Source: an uncultured Acidobacteriota bacterium
GTDB lineage: Bacteria; Acidobacteriota; Thermoanaerobaculia; Multivoradales; SZUA-115
Direction: 5' to 3'
DNA: 37,688 nt
Assembly: GCA_937867335.1 (NCBI GenBank)
Contig: CALMKX010000035.1
Location: 1 to 37,688 of the forward strand
Shown here: positions 33,607 to 37,688 of the stretch, one piece after another
Layout: every line of letters starts with the position of its first letter
Position numbering within the stretch: position 1 is the first letter of the stretch
The notes under the pieces: model-generated
The model's database searches: none
What the model was told of the DNA's origin: nothing
Seen by the model: only the letters and a program-made list of their open reading frames with translations
Made by a program: the position numbers and the translations under genes

Positions 33607-35573
33607 GGTTTCTCCTCAAACGGGCCCGCCTCGGGGCGTACCACCCAACTCTCGACGATCGAGAAGCGCTCCATGGTCATGGCATCGGTCGGGCAGCGCA
33701 GGGCGCAGAGGCCGCAGCGGATGCAGCGCTCGTCGTCCTTGAGCATGGCGGCGAGCGGCAGGCCGTCGGCCTCGGCTCGCTCCTCGAGGGCCGCTCGCTC
33801 CTCGGCGCCGAGCTCGAGCTCGGCGAGCGGCACCAGGGCCAGGCAGTATTCCGGGCAGATGTCCACGCAGCGCCCGCAGAGCACGCAGGCCTCCGGGTCG
33901 TAGATCGTCTGCACATGGCAGAGCAGGCAGCGGGCCGCCTGGCGCCGGGCCTCTTCGGGGTCGTAGCCGGTTTCCACCTCGGCGATGCCGGTACGCCGGC
34001 CCACATCGAGGGTGGGCGGGGCTTCGCGGTCGAAGATCTCGAAGCCGGCGATCATCCGGTAGCGGTCGGTGGGCAGCTTCTCCACCTCGAGCTCGGCCAC
34101 TCGCAGCGCCCGCTCCTGCGACAGGCGCTCGTGGATCGAGCGCGCCGCCCGCTTGCCATTGGCGATCGCCTCGATCAGATTGCGAGGCCCGAACGCCACG
34201 TCGCCGCCGGCGTAGATCCCCGGGGCTGAGGTGGCGAGGGTCGTGGGGTCCACCCGGATGGTGCCGGCCGGGCTGAGCTCGACGCCGTCCTCGGGCTTCA
34301 AGAAGGAGAGGTCCGGCCGCTGGCCGATCGCCAGGATGCAGGAGTCGGCGTCCAGGGTGATGAGGTCCGCATCGTCGTAGCTGGGAGCGAAGCGCCCGGA
34401 GGCGTCGAACACCGAGGTGACGCCCCGCAGCACCACGCGGGAGAGGTGGCGCTCGCCCTCGAAACGGGCCGGGCCGCGACGGGTGAGGAAGGCCACGCCT
34501 TCGCGCCGGGCCTCCACCAGCTCCTCGTGGCCCTGGGTGGTGGCGAGCACCGGCATTTCCTCGAAGGTCTCGAGCGAGACGATGGTCACCTCGGACGCGC
34601 CGCCCCGCAGCGCGGCCCGGGCGGAATCGAACGCCTCTTTCAAGCGGGCGTCGGTCTCCTCGGCGAGCTCGCTCATCAGCTCTTCCTTGCCCAGGCGCAG
34701 CGCCGTCCGCGCGGCGTCGAAGGCCACGAAACCGCCGCCGATCACCACCACCCGCCGGCCGAGGTCCATGCGGAAGCCGCGGTTGACGTTGAGCAGAAAG
34801 TCGACCGCCTTGACCACCCCGTCGAGCTCCACGCCCGGCACCGCGAGGTCCCGGCCCTTGCTCACGCCTACCGAGAGGAACACCGCCTCGAAGCCGGCAG
34901 CGCGAAGCTCGGCGAGGCCGAAGCCCGGGGACAAGGGGCTGCCGAGGCGCAGCTCCACGCCGAGGGCGAGGATCTTGTCCACCTCGGCGCGGATCAGGGT
35001 GCGGGGCAAGCGGTACTCGGGGATGCCGAAGCGCATCATGCCGCCCGGCTCGTCGGCCGCCTCGAAGACGGTCACCGAGTAGCCCAGGAGGGCGAGGTCG
35101 TGAGCCGCTGCCAGGCCCGACGGGCCGGCGCCTACCACCGCCACCTTGTGCCCCACCCCCGGCTGCGCGGCCTGCAGCACCACGGAAGCAGGGTCGTCGG
35201 GTGCGCGCAGGGGGAAGTGGCCGAGGTAGCGGTTGCCCTCGCTCAAGCCCTCGCGGCGCAGGCGATCCTGGGTCTGGGGGCGCACCGACTCCACCCCGAA
35301 ACCCTCGCAGACGTGCCGCTTGAGCGCCCGGATCGACACCGGGGCGTCGATCGCGCCGCGACGGCAGGCATCTTCACAGGGGGCGGCGCAGACTCGGCCG
35401 CACACCGAGGCGAAGGGGTTGGGGGCCCGGGCCACCAGGAAGGCCTCTTCCTCGCGGCCCTCGGCGATCAGCTGCACGTAGCGACCGGCATCGGTGGCCA
35501 CCGGGCAGCCGGTCTGGCACTTCACTTGTGCCTTCCAGTGCTCGAGATCGGGGAGCCGAACCGGGATGCTCAT
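33603..35573 (-). CDS. GltD-like FAD/[4Fe-4S] NAD(P) oxidoreductase heading the nos/bc operon
   Basis: Soluble flavo-iron-sulfur protein of 656 aa without a signal peptide, so cytosolic. Its N-terminal Fe-S domain has C19, C23, C58, C62, C66 and C70 (CQTGCPVATD; CGRVCAAPCEDAC). An FAD Rossmann loop follows (VAVVGAGPSGLAAAHDLALLG, about residue 145), then an NAD(P) loop VVVIGGGFVAFDAARTALRLG at about 276. The C-terminal ferredoxin part is CVLCGRCVDICPEYC and CIRCGLCALRCPTDA. It resembles GltD/NfnB-like subunits. FAD-containing NAD(P) oxidoreductase subunits are known in Kuenenia Rieske/b complexes, and operon position suggests the same here. ATG 35573 lacks a clear ribosome site. CLLCH near residue 520 is probably a chance heme-like match. 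Confidence 0.88.
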   Translation of the reverse strand: MSIPVRLPDLEHWKAQVKCQTGCPVATDAGRYVQLIAEGREEEAFLVARAPNPFASVCGRVCAAPCEDACRRGAIDAPVSIRALKRHVCEGFGVESVRPQTQDRLRREGLSEGNRYLGHFPLRAPDDPASVVLQAAQPGVGHKVAVVGAGPSGLAAAHDLALLGYSVTVFEAADEPGGMMRFGIPEYRLPRTLIRAEVDKILALGVELRLGSPLSPGFGLAELRAAGFEAVFLSVGVSKGRDLAVPGVELDGVVKAVDFLLNVNRGFRMDLGRRVVVIGGGFVAFDAARTALRLGKEELMSELAEETDARLKEAFDSARAALRGGASEVTIVSLETFEEMPVLATTQGHEELVEARREGVAFLTRRGPARFEGERHLSRVVLRGVTSVFDASGRFAPSYDDADLITLDADSCILAIGQRPDLSFLKPEDGVELSPAGTIRVDPTTLATSAPGIYAGGDVAFGPRNLIEAIANGKRAARSIHERLSQERALRVAELEVEKLPTDRYRMIAGFEIFDREAPPTLDVGRRTGIAEVETGYDPEEARRQAARCLLCHVQTIYDPEACVLCGRCVDICPEYCLALVPLAELELGAEERAALEERAEADGLPLAAMLKDDERCIRCGLCALRCPTDAMTMERFSIVESWVVRPEAGPFEEKP

Positions 35574-35608
35574 GGTGGGCCCAGCATCTTTCAGTCCGCT
35601 CTGCAGCG

Positions 35609-35626
35609 ATATGACCGGGGTCATAT
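35609..35626. promoter_or_regulatory. FNR/CRP-type palindrome 1 upstream of the nos operon
   Basis: ATATGAC-CGGG-GTCATAT, 7-bp arms with a 4-bp spacer, 36 bp upstream of the flavoprotein start. Spacing matches the N4 boxes of FNR-family regulators (TTGAT-N4-ATCAA); the half-site differs. Confidence 0.75.
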
Positions 35627-35680
35627 CCAGGGCCAGTTGACCGGGCGAAAGGGGCATTTCTCGCCGGCAGCTCGCGCCCG

Positions 35681-35698
35681 ATATGACGAGCGTCATGT
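35681..35698. promoter_or_regulatory. FNR/CRP-type palindrome 2 in the divergent region
   Basis: ATATGAC-GAGC-GTCATGT. It has the same arms as palindrome 1 with one mismatch, centre to centre 72 bp away. It lies 67 bp upstream of the divergent hemerythrin gene. Confidence 0.7.
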
Positions 35699-35765
35699 TC
35701 TCGGGCGGCTTGCTCGCGCGACCATCGACGGTGCTTGGCTCAATCGGCTCGCCGGGAGGTGCTCC

Positions 35766-36479
35766 ATGGTGCCCACGCCTGCCAAGACCCTGGTTTGCCG
35801 CCGGCTCCCTGCCGGCGAGCTCCGAGCCGCGCTGCTCTCGGCCTTCGACGGCCTGGGCCTGCAGGAGACCCTGCTCCTCTTGAGCGACCAACCCCATGCC
35901 CCGGTGCTGCGGCTGCTGCAGACCGAGAGACCCGGCGCTTTCGAGTGGTCGCCCCTTGCCACCGGCCCTCCCGAGTGGCAGACGGAGGTCACCCGGCGGG
36001 CGGCTGCGCGTGCCCTCCGGGAGCTCACCGAAGCCCTGTCCTGGGACCACGACCGCCTCGACGAGCTCTGGCGAGCAGCGATCGCCGCCCGTAGCGCGGG
36101 CGATTCGGCACTCGCCCAGCGCGCCTTCGAGCGCTTCGCCCATGGCTTCAAGCGACATCTGCGCTTCGAGGAAGCATTGCTCTTCCCCGAGTTCGAGCGC
36201 CTCGCCGGCAGCTCGGTGGAAGAGGGGCTCACCGGCGAGCTGAGGGCCGAGCATCGCGCGCTCGAGCGTTGCCTGGCGGCCCTCGCAAGGGGCCTCAGCG
36301 CTCTCGGGGCGGATCTCGGGCCGGTGCAGAGCGAGTTCCAGGAGCTGCTGGCGGAGCACCACGCCCGGGAGGAACGCGTCCTCCTGCCCGCCACCGATCG
36401 CCTGCTCGCGGCGGACGAACGGGACGAGCTGGTGCGGCGCATCCAGGCCTTCGAGGAGGACTCTCCGAACCCGGGTTGA
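35766..36479 (+). CDS. DUF2249-hemerythrin HHE domain fusion protein
   Basis: Probable cytosolic O2/NO-binding di-iron protein. The 237-aa product begins with a DUF2249 domain (about residues 10-75; LSDQPHAPVLRLLQTERPGAFEW is its core). A four-helix hemerythrin HHE domain follows (about 85-230). Likely iron ligands are H95 (WDHDRL), H126/H131 and E135 (HGFKRHLRFEEALLF), H163 (AEHRAL), and H198/H199 with E203 (EHHAREERVLL). Such proteins are common around denitrification genes and may handle NO or repair Fe-S clusters. GGAGGT lies 5 nt before ATG 35766. It is divergent from the nos operon and shares its twin palindromes. Confidence 0.87.
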   Translation: MVPTPAKTLVCRRLPAGELRAALLSAFDGLGLQETLLLLSDQPHAPVLRLLQTERPGAFEWSPLATGPPEWQTEVTRRAAARALRELTEALSWDHDRLDELWRAAIAARSAGDSALAQRAFERFAHGFKRHLRFEEALLFPEFERLAGSSVEEGLTGELRAEHRALERCLAALARGLSALGADLGPVQSEFQELLAEHHAREERVLLPATDRLLAADERDELVRRIQAFEEDSPNPG

Positions 36480-36510
36480 AAAGCTCGCTGCAGGTAGCTC
36501 CCAGGCAGTC

Positions 36511-36516
36511 TATGAT
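36511..36516 (+). promoter_or_regulatory. Candidate -10 box, possibly leaderless regulator mRNA
   Basis: TATGAT ends six bases before GTG 36523, and no ribosome site precedes the GTG. A weak -35 (CTGCAG) lies at 17 bp. Transcription could begin at or next to the start codon. Confidence 0.4.
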
Positions 36517-36522
36517 CGCGCG

Positions 36523-37212
36523 GTGTCCGCCCCCCTGCAGTGGATCCTCCGTACCAATCCGCTCTACCGCCGCCTTTCGGACGAGGACCGCCAGCGCCTG
36601 GCCGAAGTGGCCACCCTGCGCACCTACCCCCGCGGCAGCGCGATCTTCTCGGAGGGGGACGCTTCCGAGCTGCTTTACACCATCGCCGACGGACGGGTGA
36701 AGCTGGTGAAGATGCTGCCCGGGGGCAAAGACGTAATCCTCGAGATCCTCGGGCCCGGGGACCCTCTGGGCGCGGTCGCCGTCTACGAGCAGCGGCCCTA
36801 CCCGGCTTCGGCCGAGGCCCTCGAGCCCACCACCTGCATCGCCCTCCAGCGCCGGGCCTTCTTCACCCTGCTCGAGACCTGCCCGTCGCTGGTGCGGGGC
36901 CTCTTGGTGGGCCTCAACCTGCGGCTGATCGAGCTCACCCAGCGCATTGCCGAGGTCTCCGGCGGCCGGGTGGAAACCCGCTTCGCCCTGCTCTTCCTGA
37001 AGCTCGCCCAGCGCCTGGGCGAGGTGCGCCCCGAGGGGACCTTCATCCCCCTGGCGCTCTCCCGGCAAGACCTGGCCGACTTGACCGGCACCACCATCGA
37101 GACCGCCATCCGCCAGATGAGCCGATGGGCCAAGGAGGGGCTGGTGGTTACCGAAAAGGACGGCTTCCTGCTCACGGACCTCGCCCTGCTCGAACGGCTG
37201 GCCTCCGCCTGA
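36523..37212 (+). CDS. CRP/FNR-family transcription regulator
   Basis: Predicted regulator of the adjacent nos genes. The 229-aa product has a cyclic-nucleotide-type beta-roll (about residues 12-125; IFSEGDASELLYTIADGRVK), a long dimerisation helix and a winged HTH. In the recognition helix TIETAIRQM the FNR pattern ExxSR reads E193-xx-I196-R197. There are only two Cys (105, 120), so no FNR-like Fe-S cluster is expected; a heme- or NO-sensing DNR/NnrR-like role would fit. It lies 43 bp after the hemerythrin gene, perhaps with its own promoter. Its targets are inferred from the two TGAC-N4-GTCA palindromes upstream. Confidence 0.92.
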   Translation: MSAPLQWILRTNPLYRRLSDEDRQRLAEVATLRTYPRGSAIFSEGDASELLYTIADGRVKLVKMLPGGKDVILEILGPGDPLGAVAVYEQRPYPASAEALEPTTCIALQRRAFFTLLETCPSLVRGLLVGLNLRLIELTQRIAEVSGGRVETRFALLFLKLAQRLGEVRPEGTFIPLALSRQDLADLTGTTIETAIRQMSRWAKEGLVVTEKDGFLLTDLALLERLASA

Positions 37213-37224
37213 GCCCGGGCGGCC

Positions 37225-37608
37225 TCAGAAGCCGGGAAAGCCCAATGCCCGCGCCCGCTCGCCCTGAGCGCGATCCAGCGTGAGGAAGGAGATCTCGCGG
37301 ATCTCGCCCCGCAGGTAGAGCGCCGCGGCCAGATGCCAGAGGTCGGCTCCCCGCAAGTAGCCGAAGCCCAGCACCTCCCGCAGCTCCTGGGAAAGGGGGC
37401 GAGGAGGGTGGAGCCAGCTCACCCAGCCGAGCAGCTTCTCCACCCCCGGCACCCCCTCGCGGGCGAGGGCGGCTCGCACCTCCGCTTCGAGCAGATTGGC
37501 GGCGAAGAGGCGAGTGTAGTCGGCCAGCTGGCCGGCGAGCTCGGTCGAGCCCGGCTCGCCGCAGGCCAGGGCCACCAGGCAGGAGCTGTCGAGGTAGGCG
37601 TATTTCAC
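37225..37608 (-). CDS. vapC: PIN-domain toxin (VapC-like), second copy
   Basis: Predicted RNase toxin of 127 aa. It opens MKYAYLDSSCLVALACGEPG with the first catalytic Asp. LLEAEVRAALAREG supplies the central Glu, and GADLWHLAAALYL with FLTLDRAQGERARALG the remaining acidic residues. The start is a GTG overlapping the stop of a truncated upstream frame (GTGA). It is a different PIN subtype from the one at 8039-8410; the two share only the fold motifs. It converges on the CRP/FNR gene with 12 bp between stops. Confidence 0.85.
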   Translation of the reverse strand: MKYAYLDSSCLVALACGEPGSTELAGQLADYTRLFAANLLEAEVRAALAREGVPGVEKLLGWVSWLHPPRPLSQELREVLGFGYLRGADLWHLAAALYLRGEIREISFLTLDRAQGERARALGFPGF

Positions 37609-37688
37609 TCGCGCTCCGCGAGGAAGCGGGCCAGGGCGCCGGGACGCTCGGCGAGCGGCGCGAGCTCGCCGCGGGCCTCGGCGGCCGG
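37605..37688 (-). CDS. C-terminal end of a putative antitoxin (partial)
   Basis: The last 27 codons of a frame that enters from the window edge and ends in RFLAERE. Its stop overlaps the PIN toxin start (GTGA), the usual antitoxin-toxin coupling. Too little is present to name the antitoxin family. Confidence 0.55.
   Translation of the reverse strand, partial: PAAEARGELAPLAERPGALARFLAERE

Noticed and set aside
33910-33924. CLLCH in the flavoprotein as a heme c site
   Set aside because: The protein has no export signal and the motif lies next to ferredoxin-type Cys clusters, so a covalent heme is unlikely.
34446-35765. N-terminal extension of the hemerythrin gene across the flavoprotein gene
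   Set aside because: The extension is antisense to a well-supported gene and crosses the operator region; ATG 35766 has a good ribosome site and begins the DUF2249 domain.
35574-36362. Upstream extension of the flavoprotein frame
   Set aside because: It runs over the operators and the hemerythrin gene on the other strand; similarity begins at MSIPVRLPDLEHW.
1-37688. CRISPR arrays, IS elements, prophage genes, tRNA and rRNA genes
   Set aside because: I looked for regular repeat-spacer patterns, transposase motifs, integrases and cloverleaf or rRNA-like sequence and saw none.

Overview
The window is dense, high-GC bacterial chromosome carrying about 30 protein genes and no rRNA, tRNA, IS element or CRISPR array that I can see. 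Gene content points to an Acidobacteriota-like organism, perhaps Thermoanaerobaculia: secreted proteases, a mevalonate route to isoprenoids, a separate AsnRS, and a Sec-type (clade II) nitrous oxide reductase cluster. That placement is inference from gene content, not a phylogeny.

Layout. 1-3171: mevalonate kinase, a diphosphomevalonate-decarboxylase-family enzyme and isopentenyl phosphate kinase on the + strand. This combination suggests the alternative (phosphomevalonate decarboxylase/IPK) mevalonate route. 3236-7997: a large secreted subtilase (-) and a secreted M1 aminopeptidase (+), divergently transcribed. 8039-9795: a Phd/YefM-PIN toxin-antitoxin pair with TGTACA operator repeats over the antitoxin start, then a quinone-oxidoreductase-type dehydrogenase. 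10086-14358: acyl-CoA dehydrogenase, an EamA transporter and AsnRS, all (-). 14492-16030: a second secreted subtilase. 16087-18625: S-adenosylhomocysteinase behind a fused ArsR-methyltransferase regulator with a 14-bp palindrome at its start. 18626-21524: an intergenic stretch with an unusual foldable RNA-like element, then a small secreted protein and a secreted metzincin-like protease. 21577-24216: glycosyltransferase, acyltransferase and HSL-type esterase.

24275-35573 is a ten-gene (-) strand operon in which most junctions overlap or nearly touch: FAD/[4Fe-4S] NAD(P) oxidoreductase, Rieske protein, fused cytochrome b, pentaheme cytochrome c, NosZ, NosB, NosD, NosF, NosL, NosY. Together these would form a chain from NAD(P)H and/or quinol through a Rieske/b complex and cytochrome c to N2O reduction, plus copper-site maturation. 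Its upstream region holds two ATATGAC-N4-GTCATAT-type palindromes whose centres are 72 bp apart. They are shared with a divergent DUF2249-hemerythrin gene, which is followed by a CRP/FNR regulator that is the obvious candidate to read them. A second PIN toxin with a truncated partner closes the window.

Most convergent gene pairs are separated by GC-rich hairpins that look like bidirectional terminators, and many genes are translationally coupled through ATGA or GTGA overlaps.
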